Source of the DNA: Dasypus novemcinctus
Taxonomy: Eukaryota; Chordata; Mammalia; Cingulata; Dasypodidae
DNA length: 64,000 nt
Reading direction: 5' to 3'
Assembly: GCF_030445035.2 (NCBI RefSeq)
Contig: NC_080682.1
Coordinates: 31,664,770-31,728,769 of the forward strand
Shown here: piece by piece, positions 24,404-36,974 of the stretch
How positions within the stretch are numbered: position 1 is the stretch's first letter
Layout of the letters: each line of letters starts with the position of its first letter
Program-made: the position numbers and the translations under genes
Notes under the pieces: model-generated
Databases searched by the model: none
What the model was told of the DNA's origin: nothing
The model's input: only the letters and a program-made list of their open reading frames with translations

Positions 24404-24689
24404 CTTGAATAGATTCAGCTAAGAAGAATCATTGCCATAAAACAAATAAAAAATTTTGACTGTAGAAGTTATGGAAAAACTCCTATGAAAGTATTGATGT
24501 GATGCCTGATGAGAGAAGGGAAATATGAGCTGTCCTCAATGGAAGTCTCTAAAACAATGACAACAAAGAGGTAGAAACTTTGAGGAATTTAAAATAAACT
24601 GAGTGGTTGTAACCATGAACTTACTACTTTATATGTATTTATATGAAAATTAAATATATCCTGCTAAAGACTAATTTTTAAAAATGTAT

Positions 24690-25545
24690 TTTTATTTATT
24701 TCTAAAAAATACTTGGATTACATTAAAAATAAGGGTTTCCCATATGCGCCACTCCACACACCTCCCACTTTTCCCCACATTAATACCTTCTTTCATTAGT
24801 ATAGTATATTCATTGCAATTGATGAACACATATTGGAGCATTGCCATTAAGCATGGATTATAGTTCACATTGTAGTTTACACTCTCTCCCATTCAATTCT
24901 GTAACTTATGGCAGGATATATAATGGTCTGTATCTGTCATTGCAATGTCATTCGGGACAATTCCAAGCCCAGAAAATACCCCCATATTGCACCTTTCTTT
25001 TCCTCTCCCTGACTTCCATACCTTCAGTGGCCACTGTCACCACTTCAATTATATAATTTCTTCCATTGCTAGAACCACAATAAGTTTATGTTGGGGGCGT
25101 GCCCACCATTTTGCGGACCGCCCCACACCAGTAGAAAAAATGGCGGGCGGCATGATTCAGCACTGTTTCCCCCTGCTTCCTGCCCTCTCCCCGCCCTTTT
25201 TCCCTCGGAGCCCTTTCCAAGCCATATAAGGTCTTGTTCCAGCCCTGACCAATCCCCTTGCAACACGAATGCTTAAGACACTATATAAGCTTGCTCTGTA
25301 CAAAAAGAATAAACGGAAGAAGACGACACACTATGGTGCGGCTCTGAGTGGTTCTTCCCCGCCATCTGCCCACTCCCTCTCTTGGGTACCCTGTTGTCCT
25401 TGTGGTCTCCGTACACCTGCTGGCGGGGCAGGAGAGCACAAGTTTATAGTAGAAAACCAACTAGTCCATTCTAGTTCATACTTTATCCTCCAATCTTGAG
25501 GATTCTGGGATGGCGACATATTTTTTAAATAAATAAACTGTAAGA
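24690..25545 (-). mobile_element. L1 3'-end fragment, split by a solo LTR
   Basis: Reverse copy of the L1 3' end seen at 19000-19785. It is interrupted at 25083-25446 by the LTR with its target duplication, and continues afterwards with 'tccattctagttcatac' and 'gattctgggatgg'. Confidence 0.6.
25089..25440 (+). mobile_element. Solo LTR with perfect 6-bp target duplication
   Basis: 352 bp, beginning TGTTGGGGGCG and ending GAGAGCACA. It is flanked on both sides by AGTTTA (25083-25088 and 25441-25446). It has a TATATAA box at 25282-25288 and an AATAAA signal at 25308-25313, followed by a GC-richer U5. It is richer in CpG than its surroundings, as expected of a fairly young insertion. A 6-bp duplication is typical of class II (betaretrovirus-like) elements. 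It is the product of LTR-LTR recombination, so no internal sequence is left. Confidence 0.85.
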
Positions 25546-25619
25546 GAAAAATTTTATATAACTATAGTTGATGTTAATGAGAATAAATATGTTTACATTC
25601 TTGCATATAAAGAGCTTTT

Positions 25620-27860
25620 CTGCCAAAAAGAAAAGAGCTGAGAACTGAAAGTTAACATCCATCAGAGAATTGAGGTCATAGGGCAAATCACTGCCCTAAA
25701 ACTGAAGGTATAGGTGGATACAAAGAATCACAATTTATTAGAAGCACAAACTATAGCCATAGTCTTTCTTGGATTGGAAAAATAAAGGGTCAATGACTAA
25801 TTACTAGGGAGTGATCGTGTGCTAGCATGAGAGATAAAATTTCATCTAGTTCAGCCTTCAGAATGTCCCCATACTTTCTTGACTCTTACCTCCGAAAGTC
25901 CAATCAGTTCTCCACTGCAAATTTCAGAGAAAAATCACATTTGTTCCCACAAAGCAAAATGGAGTAAGCATTTTGACATAAGCCCAGTACTGTCTATTGT
26001 CCTAAGCAAAAATCTGCCTACAGGTAAGATATTTTACCAGATAGCATTATCTATGTGGATTTTTCAAGAATCTAACTAATTTAGTAAAGAGAAAACATTC
26101 AGCCACACTTTCCTTTACACTTTGTGTCTCACTTAAGTGGTATTAATTTATGTGTAGGACTTCTATCATTTCATACCTTCATCAATGCTTTCTATGTTCA
26201 GTATTCAATTTTAGCCATTTAAAAAGGCATGTAGCAGTATCAAGGTTTTAATTTTCATATAGAGCTTTTCCTTGGCTGATGAATTGAAACTACGTATTCA
26301 GTTTCTTAAGGGATAAGGCTTATGAGAGTATAAATAATCACTTTCCTGAGAATTTAAAAAATCATAATATTCAAGGATTTTGTCTATTTTTTCGAAGTTG
26401 TTGAATTTTGGGGCCTTAATGTGTTAATAATATTCCATTATTTCATTTAAAAATCTGTAGGATGTGTACAACATTAAGAAACAAAAAAATTTAATCAGTG
26501 ATATAACAATCCTAGGTATCAGAATTAAAAACAAAAACCGAACAATTAAGAGAAAAGGATTTAAAAGGGGGTGTGTGTAGTATCATAAATAACAATCTTA
26601 AATAAAATTATCAATAAAGCTGAAAATGATTCTTCGGAAAGATTAATTACATTTAGAAAACTTTAGCATGTTCAATCAAGAGAAAGAAAGAGAAAAACAA
26701 CACAAAATGCAAACATAATGGAAATCTTATATATTGCTAGTAGTATTGCAAAGTTAAATGAACACATGGAAATGTTGTCTGAAATTATTTTCTATACCCT
26801 ACCATAAACTATAATACAGCCATTTTCATTCTAGGTGTTGATATGTAATACTACAAAGTTGCATACTTGGCACCAAAGAATCAATTAGATGTAGTATGAA
26901 TATCATATCTGTTCTTAGTAAGAAAAATAGATTGCATATCCTGACATTTCTATCATTCCTTCTCCTCCTTGAAATCAATGTTAAAGAACATTTGAACAAA
27001 TTAAACTCAAGGAGCAGAAATAAACCATCCTTGAACGTATCCTTGTACATCCATTTCATGGTCAAATGGCAAACACTCTTCTGAACAGCATTCTTTTTGA
27101 TTGCAAGGGTCTTTTCTGTGACCCCTCCTCAAGAAACACAAGCCACCCCCTTGCCACACACACAACCACACATAAACATGGACACTCTTTTTTGCTTAAG
27201 AAATCCACCAAATTCCTTGAAAAAATAGTACATTATACAAAATCTACAAAACTGTGAATAACAAATTAGTTAGGACTAATTTTCTCTGGAAAAGAAGCAA
27301 TGATTTCCCCTATATACAAGAGGCTCCATGACTCAAATGGAAATGTTATTACTTAGTTATGTGAAAGTCCCTGAAAGGTGAGACACCAGAAGAAGAGATC
27401 CTGGCACTGAAGACAAGCATTGCTGCCTCAATGGTTTCTCCGTGTATACTCCTGGCTGTGAGACACATATAACTTAATCAGGAAGATCTTTATGGGAATA
27501 ATGCAATCATTCTGTTGAGAAATGGCAAGTGCCTAGACACGAAGAAGAGTCTGGAACCAAGGCACAAAGTGAGGTCGCTTTATATGAGTGTAAAGATTAA
27601 TTGGGAAAATAGTGTTTCCTTTATGTAAGAAATACAAAAATAAAAGATACTACAGTAAGCTTATAGTCTGTTGAAATTCATTCCCTCCCTGATAGGCACT
27701 TGGAGATATATACTAAAGAATATTTCCTTACAGACATCTCATTTTTCATTATTAATGCATGATTGTTAATGATACTGGAAATGTTCCTCATTTGTGAGAA
27801 TAGTGTAGACAGTCAAATTAAGAGAGGAGGAGATAATATAATTGAACACTTTTTATTTAT
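25620..27860. repeat. Duplicated unit B, left part
   Basis: 25620-26150 matches 19790-20330 (unit C). 26180-26510 is a deleted version of the old reverse L1. 26460-27860 matches 740-2860 (unit A), including the CA-rich tract. No gene. It leads up to the intact OR. Confidence 0.6.
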
Positions 27861-28330
27861 TTATTTTTAATTGAATAATTTTTAGAAAATATATTTTTAA
27901 AGAAGGACACGCATTGTTTACACCATGAGCTTAATCAATATGAATGTTTTATTTTACTTTCTTCTGAACAATGAAATACATATAGTGTGCTAATAAAATG
28001 TTTCATGTTCTAAACCATTCTCTCAAATGTTTACACTTTGCCATACTTTCTTATGTTTTTTCCAAAGAGAAATTTAATATGGAAATAATTTTGATCCTTT
28101 GTTAGTATCTTTACAAATTAATAACATTTCCAATTCCTTCTGACTATAAATGCTGCTCTTATTTTTTTTCTTATGTATCCTTCTTCGTACAGTATCTTCA
28201 GAATGATTGCAACTCTTAAAATGCAAATGCACAATATGATGCTTTCTGTAGTTTAATTATCTTCTTTTTCAAATAGTCTTCTTATTCAGGCTTTTCTTCC
28301 TTATGATTTGTATTCTGCTTCTTGAGTTAT
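27860..28330. other. AT-rich intergenic sequence
   Basis: No gene or defined repeat seen. Confidence 0.4.
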
Positions 28331-28334
28331 ATTA

Positions 28335-28545
28335 TTGGGAGAGAATGTACTTCAAATGTTTGATGCCTGCTGCGCATGTGCGAAGTCCTGGGTTCAATAT
28401 ACAGTGCCACCAAAAAACAAGGCAAAACAAACAAATAAATGGAAAAAAAAATAACTCCCATTGAGACCTAATGGATTTAACTGAGTGGTTAGTGCCTGCT
28501 TCACATGTACAAGATCCTGGGTTCAATTCCCATACTTCAAAAATT
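28335..28545 (+). mobile_element. DAS-type dimeric SINE, diverged
   Basis: Two tRNA-like monomers in tandem. Each has a 'gcatgtg-gaag-tcctgggttcaat' type B-box region (about 28375-28400 and 28503-28530), separated by an A-rich linker near 28416-28450. It is older than the SINE at 50487, judging from mutations in both heads. No tRNA fold is expected to be functional. Confidence 0.7.
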
Positions 28546-28549
28546 TATA

Positions 28550-29410
28550 TTTCATCATTTTTTTCTTCTTTCTCTAGGAAATCTTTCTAAGAATTTGCTT
28601 CTCCATAACAGTTCAGGTAGATTTGCTTTATCTGTTGTGTCCCGTTTTTTGTTTTTTGTGCTTCTAAGTATTTTTTATTTTTTTGTTTAGATGACGGCCT
28701 TTTTGTGTTTTCTTTATTTTTTACCATAGTAATATGAAAGTCTCAGATTCTGGATCTAATGAGCAGACATTTAATTGCCAATTTTAATGAAGATGGAATG
28801 CTTCAATGCATGCATCATATAATTCATTTTGTTAAAGTTTATGAAAAATGATTTTCAATATTGGTCAATATATAGAACATGTTTTCAACTTTCTGATACA
28901 GTATTTTTGTTCTGTATTTACTAATTATTATTTTTTAACAAAAATTCAGAAGAGTTTACCTCCAGAAACTGCCTTTAATTGTATTTTACTGTACTAGTTT
29001 CTACATTGCAGAACCAATTTTGAATGCCACTAGATGTTATATAGGTAAAAATCTATGAACATTAAAATGATTATTTAAATAATAGATTTTGTCATCTCAT
29101 TACTGCAGAATATGTCACAATATGTCCTACTTGTACAAACATTTTAAATAAAATTGTCATTAAAATTTTTTCATTAAAATTCACTGCTCAAGAAAACATC
29201 ATCTTCATTGCTTTGATAAAGATGATTTTTGTTCAGGTAGTCCTACTTACTCCATCTCAATATCAAAATTAATTATGCATCAATATTATGTTGGTATGGT
29301 ACCATTAATCTTTGAATAAATGTTATTTTAAAACTCTAAGTCCTATCACCTTCACCTATTGCATTCATGAGAGGAATAAAATATTTACTCTTTGGGAAAG
29401 TTTCCAGCTT
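28550..29410. other. AT-rich sequence downstream of the OR gene
   Basis: Probable 3' untranslated or intergenic region of the OR gene, which is transcribed leftwards. Several AATAAA/ATTAAA-like words on the minus strand could serve as polyadenylation signals, but none can be singled out. Confidence 0.35.
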
Positions 29411-29416
29411 TATAAT

Positions 29417-30352
29417 TTAATTGTGTGCTTCCTTCAAAAATAATGTTTGGCACCAAACTTTTCTCATAGCATTTTTCATCTCTGTATTTCTGAGAGTATA
29501 GATTAGGGGATTGAACATAGGTGCAATGATGGTGTAAAATAGTGCAAATATTTTATCCTCAGGATAAGTGTTAGGTGGTCGAAGGTAGACAAAGATTGAA
29601 GGCCCAAAAAATAAGACAACCACTGAGATATGAGACCCACAGGTAGACATGGCTTTGCGAATTCCTTCAGCTGAGTGATTTCTTAAAGTGAATAATATAA
29701 TGACATAAGAAACAAATAAGACAACAAAGGTTACCAAGGCAATGATACCTGAATTTGCAACCACTAGAACACCAGTGATGTAGGTATCAGTACAGGCAAT
29801 TTTTATCAATGGAAAGATATCACAGAAATAGTGATCAATTTCATTTGGACCACAGAAAGGCAACTGCATTGCCAGAAAAAATTGAGGAAAGGAATGGACA
29901 AAACCTCCCACCCATGCAGCTAGAATTAGAAGGTTGCATTTTGTTCTGTTCATGATAATCATGTAGTGCAGAGGTTTGCAGATGGCAACATAGCGATCAA
30001 AGGCCATGGCAGCAATAATGAAGACCTCAATACCTCCAAAGAAGTGCATGGCCAAGACCTGCAACATGCAGTTTCCATAGGAGATGGTTTTTGTCCCCAC
30101 TAACAAGTCACTGATCAGTTTGGGTGTAACACTAGAGGTATAGCAGATGTCCATACAGGATAAATGACCAAGGAAATAGTACATAGGTTGGTAAAAAAGG
30201 GAGCTGCATCGAATGGAGACAAGGATCAGGAAGTTTCCTACTAATATGGAAACATAACAGAATAAAAAGAGCACAAAGCAAAACATTTGTATGTTCTGAT
30301 CATAAGAAAGTCCCAAAAGAATGAATTTGGAGATATTTCTATGACTTTCCAT
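29417..30352 (-). CDS. OR4P4-like: Olfactory receptor, family 4 (OR4P4-like), intact
   Basis: Single-exon reading frame of 311 residues, the normal OR length, with start and stop. It encodes a seven-transmembrane class A G-protein-coupled receptor of the olfactory cilia, expected to signal through the olfactory G protein; its ligand is unknown. Visible hallmarks: N-glycosylation site N6-I-S; GN in TM1 (39-40); QPMYYFL in TM2 (55-61); C95 and C177, the conserved disulphide pair; [10 protein letters not shown] at the end of TM3 (116-125); three extracellular-loop-2 cysteines C167, C177, C187; KAMSTCGSH at the start of TM6 (233-241); [12 protein letters not shown] in TM7 (278-289). The loop-2 stretch [12 protein letters not shown] and the tail [12 protein letters not shown] point to family 4, near OR4P4 by recall. 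The Met chosen lies just before the glycosylation site. ORs often have non-coding 5' exons; none can be seen. Its paralogue in unit A is dead. Confidence 0.95.
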   Translation of the reverse strand: MESHRNISKFILLGLSYDQNIQMFCFVLFLFCYVSILVGNFLILVSIRCSSLFYQPMYYFLGHLSCMDICYTSSVTPKLISDLLVGTKTISYGNCMLQVLAMHFFGGIEVFIIAAMAFDRYVAICKPLHYMIIMNRTKCNLLILAAWVGGFVHSFPQFFLAMQLPFCGPNEIDHYFCDIFPLIKIACTDTYITGVLVVANSGIIALVTFVVLFVSYVIILFTLRNHSAEGIRKAMSTCGSHISVVVLFFGPSIFVYLRPPNTYPEDKIFALFYTIIAPMFNPLIYTLRNTEMKNAMRKVWCQTLFLKEAHN

Positions 30353-30359
30353 GTATTTC

Positions 30360-31200
30360 AGTTTAGTATATATTTTGCAGAGGTAAGTTGAGAGCCTGAA
30401 AAGAAAAAAAAATGTGTATGATGAAAAATATCAATATATCATGTTAATAGAAAATTTATCAAAAATGAAAATTTATGTATAGAATATTAATATTAAATAT
30501 ATTTGTTCACAGACTTGTCACTTTTTCTTTTTTATGATGTGTCTTAATTTTAAAGTCTTACATGAAATATTTTATAAAAGAATTATAATGCATTTTTCAG
30601 TTATTTCAGTAGTGAATAGATAATATTTTTAAGTTAGTTTGATGATTAAAAAAACATTTTATTTTATTTCTCTTAGTCATATTTTTTAGATAACAGTGAA
30701 AGGTTAATTTCCACAATTAAAATAATACTTTCTGTTGCATATTTTAAATATTTGACCTTCTCCCAGCCGTGGAGTCAAATGTCTTCTTTCAACATGAATG
30801 GGGGACCTCTTTCAATTTTCTGGAATTGTTACTGACTGCACTAAATAAAATATTTGAAGCACACCAAATTAAATCTGTGAACTTTAATTTTGTAGAGCTT
30901 ATTGTTTTTTTGGTTTGTGGGAAAATATTGCCATTTAACATGCAGAAACAATGAAATTTCACATATACTGAATAACTAAGAATAGTTGAAAATTATACAC
31001 TAAAACAAATGGTTGTAAATTCATGATTAAAGTTCTGAAAAATGAACTACAACTTCATTCTTTTACACTATTTTTTATGTTGTATTTTAGGATATGCTTT
31101 CATTTAAGTTTGTGATGACAATTTGTAAAGGAGATATATAACTCATGAATTGCCCATGTCTATGTTAATTATATATATTTTATAGCTTTTGTTAGAAATT
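30360..31200. other. AT-rich sequence upstream of the OR gene
   Basis: Region where the OR promoter or a non-coding 5' exon could lie (minus-strand transcription). A splice-acceptor-like pyrimidine tract (on the minus strand 'catttttttttcttttcag', about 30398-30416) lies about 45 bp upstream of the start codon, which fits an untranslated 5' exon spliced just before the coding exon. This is a sequence resemblance only. Confidence 0.35.
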
Positions 31201-33640
31201 TTATATACATTCTGGTTAACACAAAATAAATTTCATTAAAACAGATGACACAATGCAACTGTAAAAACTTTTTGGTCTGCTCATACTCAGAAGTTAAATG
31301 CTGCACTAATAAATGGATGAAATAGTAAGTGATTATTTTCTTTTGGAAAAAGAGAATATAGAATAGGGAGAAAGCAGTAGCATGAGCTATTTTACCCAGT
31401 ATTGAGGAATTCTCAGCCTCCCAGTGGTGTTGCAAAGGGTACAAAACATTGTCTACCTTAGTCTAAATCCAAAGTGACAGCCTTTACTGGAAACTCTGGA
31501 TGTCTACTTTTTAAACAGAGAATAATTTTGTAGTAAGTTTATTTGAAAATCCTCACATTCATTGCTTCACAAATTCAACCTTGGTGTCTTTAGATTGATA
31601 CTAGGCATGAAATAAATAACAGATAAGACATTTTAAAAAGTTGTCCCTTTATGAGAATTTTAAATTATTATTTAATCCTAATTTCGTTAATGAGAACTTC
31701 TCATTGATTTCCTCTTAGGAAATGAGGGTTTAGTATCCTCATTTTTAAAAAAGGGTTGAGAAATTATCAAGCATAGAAAGTTTAGCAGTTAACTGCATTT
31801 AAACATTATTGTATAATCAAAGGATAATTCAATAACCTTCCTTTTAATCATTACAACTGATATACATGTTTTGCTTATGAAATGGTGTGATAGTAGTTGT
31901 CAAATACATTCATTCAACTAAAATAAATGATTTAATGATAACTGATATACATGTTTTGCTTATGAAATGGTGTGATATTAGTTGTCAAATACATTCATTC
32001 AACTAAAATAAATGATTTAATGATAATTATTATGTAAATATGTTGGTGAACAACTTAAACTGGATATTACTTAATTCCAGCCTACGATTTTCAATAATAG
32101 TCAGATCACACAAATCTCAGTAATTTTTCAGAATCAGTAAACAATATACTGTGGATATTAGAAATCATCTATCATGATTCTCATTCAGTTTATTGCTACA
32201 TCTCATGCATGAAATGATAGGGAGTGTATTATGAGATAGGTCTGGGGGGAAGTCTTATAAATATTGATCTCAGTAGAAAAGATTTTAGAAGTTGACCACT
32301 TACCAGATCACTCAGCCTGCCTTCCTGAATATTTATGCAAAGGTATATATTGCAGTTAACATAAATATGTGGTTCCGAATTCTCTGACTGTAAACTATTT
32401 ATCATAATTGTACTTTAGTTTTGCCTACGTACATTTATTAGGTCAAAGTTCTTCCATGTTCTCTAGATCACGTAAGTGTTTTATCCATGAATGGTGCTAA
32501 AATCCCATACTAAATTCTTAGGGAATGTGATATTACAATCACTGCGAGGGACAGAGGTAAAGGGAAACTCAAAAAGATTTAGATGACAAGAATTACTGAC
32601 ACTGAAACAAAAAACTATTGACCATAGACACAGTAAAAAAAAAGAAAACTGTTATGCAAGTATTACAGTTGTAAATAATTGAAGGACATAGCCGAAAAGG
32701 GTGTAAGTGGTTAAAACAATGGCGTGACAGACAAGTAGAAAGGTTAAGGATTGAATCTGAACAGTTGTGAGCGTTGAGCTTATTGGTTAATCTCCTCAAG
32801 CCTCATTTTCATCAGCTTTACAAGTTAGAATTTGTTACATAGTTGAAAAATATCTTAAGGAATATATTAGGTACTATGAAATACCCACATAGTCATACAT
32901 GGCTCATGACACACAGTCCATTTGTATTTTACTTTCCTTCTTTATTGAGCAAGATTTAGCAACTACTGAAACAGCGATGCACACATATACAGAGAGCTTC
33001 AATAAAGAAATAACAACAAATAGAAAGGCAAAATATAGATATGAAGGAGATCAGCTAAACTTCAAATTTGATAAACAATGAAAAGAGTTTTTCTGATGAT
33101 AAATTGACTATTTATGGCAATTCTTAACATTAATCATTAGCTTAAACTTTATTTATAAAAACATAGTGAAATAATTACTATATTTCTTTGTTAGATTGAA
33201 TAAATATTCTGCATTTCCCTTTGTGTAAGCTACAGCATAAAGAGAAGAGAAGTTCTTAGATAAAATACCCTCTCAGAAGCTTCTGTACCATGTTATAAAC
33301 TTACCTTAGATGAAACAGATGAAACTTTTTTTCAAATTTTAGGATTTCAGGTTGTTGGAAAGGTAGGAAATTCTTCTTTATTGTTGACATTTGACATGAA
33401 TGGGACCATTCATTGAAAGGATTATAGAGGAAGATACATAGGCACCAGAATGGGACACAATGAAATTCACTGCAAACAATTAAGATTTTGTTAATTTTAA
33501 CTCTACACTTTCAACTAGAATTCCACCTGTAAATAAAATACAATTAAACTAGAGTGTAGTAAATATTTTCATGGTAATCAAAATATCTTATTCTGTAAGA
33601 GAAATTACAGTCCCATAATAAAATGTAAGTAGTATATAAT
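31200..33640. repeat. Duplicated unit B, right flank
   Basis: 31200-32870 matches 23060-24650 in unit C, and its left part matches 44490-44955 in unit D. 33140-33620 matches 48360-48870 in unit D. The order of blocks is conserved. No protein gene; the longest frames lack motifs. Confidence 0.65.
31855..32024 (+). repeat. Two-copy 85-bp tandem duplication
   Basis: Copies 31855-31939 and 31940-32024 begin 'aactgatatacatgttttgc' and differ at one base by my reading (gatagtag versus gatattag). It is absent as a duplication from the matching part of unit C, so it is recent. Confidence 0.95.
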
Positions 33641-34750
33641 CACCTTAATGCATGGTAGATGGACTTTATCCAAGCCAAGGTGGCAAGGGTAATTCACTGA
33701 CCACCAACTCTGAATGAATTTCAGCTTAGATTTAGGCTGCATCTGGAAGAATTCTCCCAGAGAATTCTGCTAATTCTTTTTCAAAAATAGAATCTGAAGA
33801 AAATGAAGAGAAAATACAAAGCAGTAATTTAAACAAAGCTAGGTTAATTCTCAAAAATATTTGGACATCTCAAAATGTATAGAACTATCTATGGGTTTGC
33901 ATTTGGAGTGGATTTTAAATATCCGCTAAACCTACCAGAGAAGCAACCAGAAATAAATCTTTATTCTGCGGAAGAGCACTTGGGGCTTTGAATGCAGTTT
34001 TAATACCTGTAATACAATTCAGAATAAAAATAAACAGGAAGGATTTTGAAATTCCTGGATAAACTAACACAGTATTTAAGTCCTAGGAGTCATCTGTTTT
34101 ATGCCTATTAATTAATTAAGGAAATTAGTTTGGAATTGGAGAATATGACCTTATGTGATAATGAAAGTATCATTAGTTTTGAAAATCCTTAGAAATTATT
34201 TTCCCTAAGGCAATCAAACATAGTCTCACCAAATGTACCTAAACTACTGTGCACATTAAGGTCTCTAGTACCTCTGGGCATTTATTTAACAATTTTGAAT
34301 TTGCCTGTCTCAGGCACTGTTTCTCTGGAGGCTCCAAAATGTATCATCAGACACGTAGCAGTTCTGGAAACTCTGATGACTCTGTGCTTACATAACTTTC
34401 TCAAGAATAGGAGGAAAGATAAGCAGTGTCAGGTTAGCTTCCAGGAGAATTTGAGATGAAGAATAACAAAGAGCACAAACTACAGGAAATACAGTGAAAA
34501 TATTGATCTTTATAAGAGTAATCTAGATGTGTTAGAAAGAGATAGATCAATAAAATCAGACACCTGCAAGATCATGACTGAGAATAGGTTATTTGTTGCT
34601 AGGATTAACATTTCTGGAATAGATGGTTTGAGGAATGGGAGACAAAAAGGAAAAAGAGTAAATATATTTCTCCATATGCATTTCAGGTCTGAAAACAATA
34701 TGTCATTAAAATTAGACCATAATGAAATTATCAGAGGAAATCAGCAATCA
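33640..34750. other. Intergenic sequence
   Basis: No gene or named repeat seen. A 90-codon plus-strand frame at 34529-34801 runs into repeat sequence and has no motifs. Confidence 0.4.
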
Positions 34751-34759
34751 AAATTCAGC

Positions 34760-35925
34760 ATGGTTTTTACTGTATTTACCATGAGGTTCTATCCATTTTG
34801 ATTACTATGGCTGTGTAATAAGTCTTCACATCAGGAAGTAGGAGTCCTCCAATATCATGCTTTTTTGTCAATGTGGAACTGTACTAGGCAACCAGTGAAC
34901 CCTAAGTTAAAGCATGGACTATAGTTAATAGTACAAATATTTTAAAAATGAGCTTTCTTCAGTTGTTACAAATATTCCACACCAATGCATGGTGTTAATA
35001 ATAGGGTGGCCTTTTAGTTTGCCAAATTGATATCAATGCAAAGTACAAGAATTCTGCTTGCTTTTGTAATGGGGATTTATTTGGGATAAAAACTTATATT
35101 TCCAAGGTCATGAAAGTCCAAATAGAGGTGTCAGCAGAAATGTTTTCTCACCAATGTCAGCTAATGTTGATACTGGTGTCATTGCCATGTGGAGATGCAA
35201 GAGAGCCACTGCTCTCTGTGGAGGTCTCTGCCTTCCCTTCCAGAATCTACCATATCATGGTGCTCAGCTGTGTGCAACCAGTCATAGGGCTTTTCTCTTT
35301 CTGAAACTTAACTCTTTGAACCTCTCAGGGGTTTCTGTTTTCCTTCAGTCTTCTCTCTCACGTGGCAGAATTGAATGTGGCAGCTCCCTTTTTCTGTTTC
35401 TGCCTCTCTGTGTCTCCCTTTATATCAGCCTTAGTAAGAGGGCAGAGAGTCAACATGAATCACACCCCACCGACATAATCCATGCAAATGGATCTTACAC
35501 TCATTATTGTAGATTATTGTAAAACAATCTTTAGCTTTTGGGGATTCATAAATTCAAACTATCACACTCTGGAAACCCAAAAAATATATATTCTTTCCAT
35601 ATGCAAAATAAAATCATTCAAATTCTGCCTTCCATCTAACATCAGAGTCAATTTTGCCACATTCTCTTTTAGAACAAGATTGCCTTTCCTCAAGTTTCTA
35701 ATAATAGTTTCATTATTTCCTTCTAAGACCTCACTAGATATGACTTTAGGATCCATATTCTTACCAAGAATCTCTACAAAGCAATCTAGGCCTTTTCTAT
35801 CAAGCAACTTACAATTTCTACCTCCAAATATTTTTTTTACTCACAAAATTTAAACTGTCTCAGGTATTACATGGAGATCTTTTATTTTGTACATAATTGT
35901 TCTGTAAACCCATAAGTTCTCAAAT
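34760..35925 (+). mobile_element. L1 3'-end fragment, with an inverted piece and a later insertion
   Basis: 34760-34880 reads as antisense L1 ORF2 ('gattactatggctgtg', 'caggaagtaggagtcctcc'). At about 34885 it joins a sense L1 3' end ('tactaggcaaccagtgaacc', 'tggtgttaataatagggtgg'), as produced by twin-primed L1 insertion. The 3' end is interrupted at 35007-35868, then resumes with 'attgttctgtaaaccc' and ends in an A-run at about 35928-35938. Confidence 0.6.
35007..35868 (-). mobile_element. Interspersed repeat (LTR-like) inserted in the L1 end
   Basis: Starts 'ccttttagtttgccaaattg' and breaks the L1 3' end cleanly; the L1 resumes after 35868. The overall plan suggests a xenarthran LTR or ERVL-type element in reverse orientation. 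The two frames of about 120 codons within it show no motifs. Confidence 0.4.
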
Positions 35926-36229
35926 ATAAAAAAAAAACTTTAGGAAATCAGATTTTATAGTAACTTCTACTGCAGATCTACTTTCTTAAAAGAGTTACAA
36001 TGATAATTTATGTAGAAAACATAGGGATGTTTAAGTTCATTATATCAATTACCATCACAAAAATTCACAGAATGATGTAGCTGGTCATAATTCTTATCAT
36101 TTTCTTCCAGAACACAAATACCTGGATACTCATGAAAAATGTATGCAGATACCTCATTTGTAATGTGGAACATTACCTACTCAATTCCAAATTCATCACT
36201 GGTAATTGCTATTTGTTTTGCTGCAAAAC

Positions 36230-36960
36230 TTTAATTTTGATGCATTCCTATTTATATATATATTTAGAGAGAGAGAGAGGATCATGCTTTTGAAGTTGTA
36301 TTTGAGGCTTTTTTGACTAGTCTTAGGTCAGAAAGCTTTTCTCTCCTCTTTAGTTAAATATTTTGTGCTTTCATTTTTATATATTATTTTAAGATTCACT
36401 TTGAAATAATTTTGTACTATATTTAAGGTTTATATTGAGGTTTAATTTTGTATGTATAAATTTCCAAATATTTTATCACCATTTGTTAAAAAGTATGTCC
36501 TTGCTCCACTGAGTTGGAAAGAGACTTCTCTGAGATTTCTTTGAGCATATATGTACAGCTTTGTTTCATTGACACATTTCCTATTTTATATGAAAACACC
36601 ATGTCATTTAATCACTGTTGTTTTATAATATACCTTGATATCATGTAGTGCTATTCTCTAAATTTGTTCTTTTTAAATTCTAGTAGGTAATCTAGATCAG
36701 TTATATTGACATATAAATGTTAAAATCAGGTTGTAAACTTATACATTTTTTTTTACCAGTTTAGAAGTTGCTTGGAATTACATTGACCTAGAGATTAATT
36801 TGGAAAGAATTGATATATTAATAATGTGAGGTATCCAATTCTGAGCAATATATTTCTTTCTTTTTATTAAGGTCTTTCCATTCTCTCAAGATAATTAAAG
36901 TTGTCAATATGCATTTCTTGTACCATTTTCTGTCACAATTAACCATAACTATTTCATATT
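36230..36960 (-). mobile_element. Old L1 ORF2 remnant, reverse orientation
   Basis: Antisense L1 landmarks on the plus strand: 'accatttgttaaaaag' near 36480, 'tccactgagttgg', 'acattgacctagagatta' and 'aaggtctttccattctctc'. No open frame remains. A short GA repeat lies at 36265-36280. Confidence 0.65.
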
Positions 36961-36974
36961 TTGATGTTATTATG

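Larger units (their letters stand above)
19790..24650. repeat. Duplicated unit C (OR missing)
   Basis: Composite of blocks shared with other units: 19790-20330 matches 25620-26150 (unit B); the old L1 at 20330-22640 matches 1-800 (A) and 37690-39600 (D); 22650-23060 matches 39600-39930 (D); 23060-24650 matches 31200-32870 (B), and its left part matches 44490-44955 (D). The OR and its left flank, present in A and B, are absent here. The right flank is joined directly to a fragment of L1 5' UTR. Confidence 0.65.

Noticed and set aside
35154-35853. Two overlapping frames of about 120 codons
   Set aside because: They lie within an interspersed repeat and show no motifs or domain pattern.
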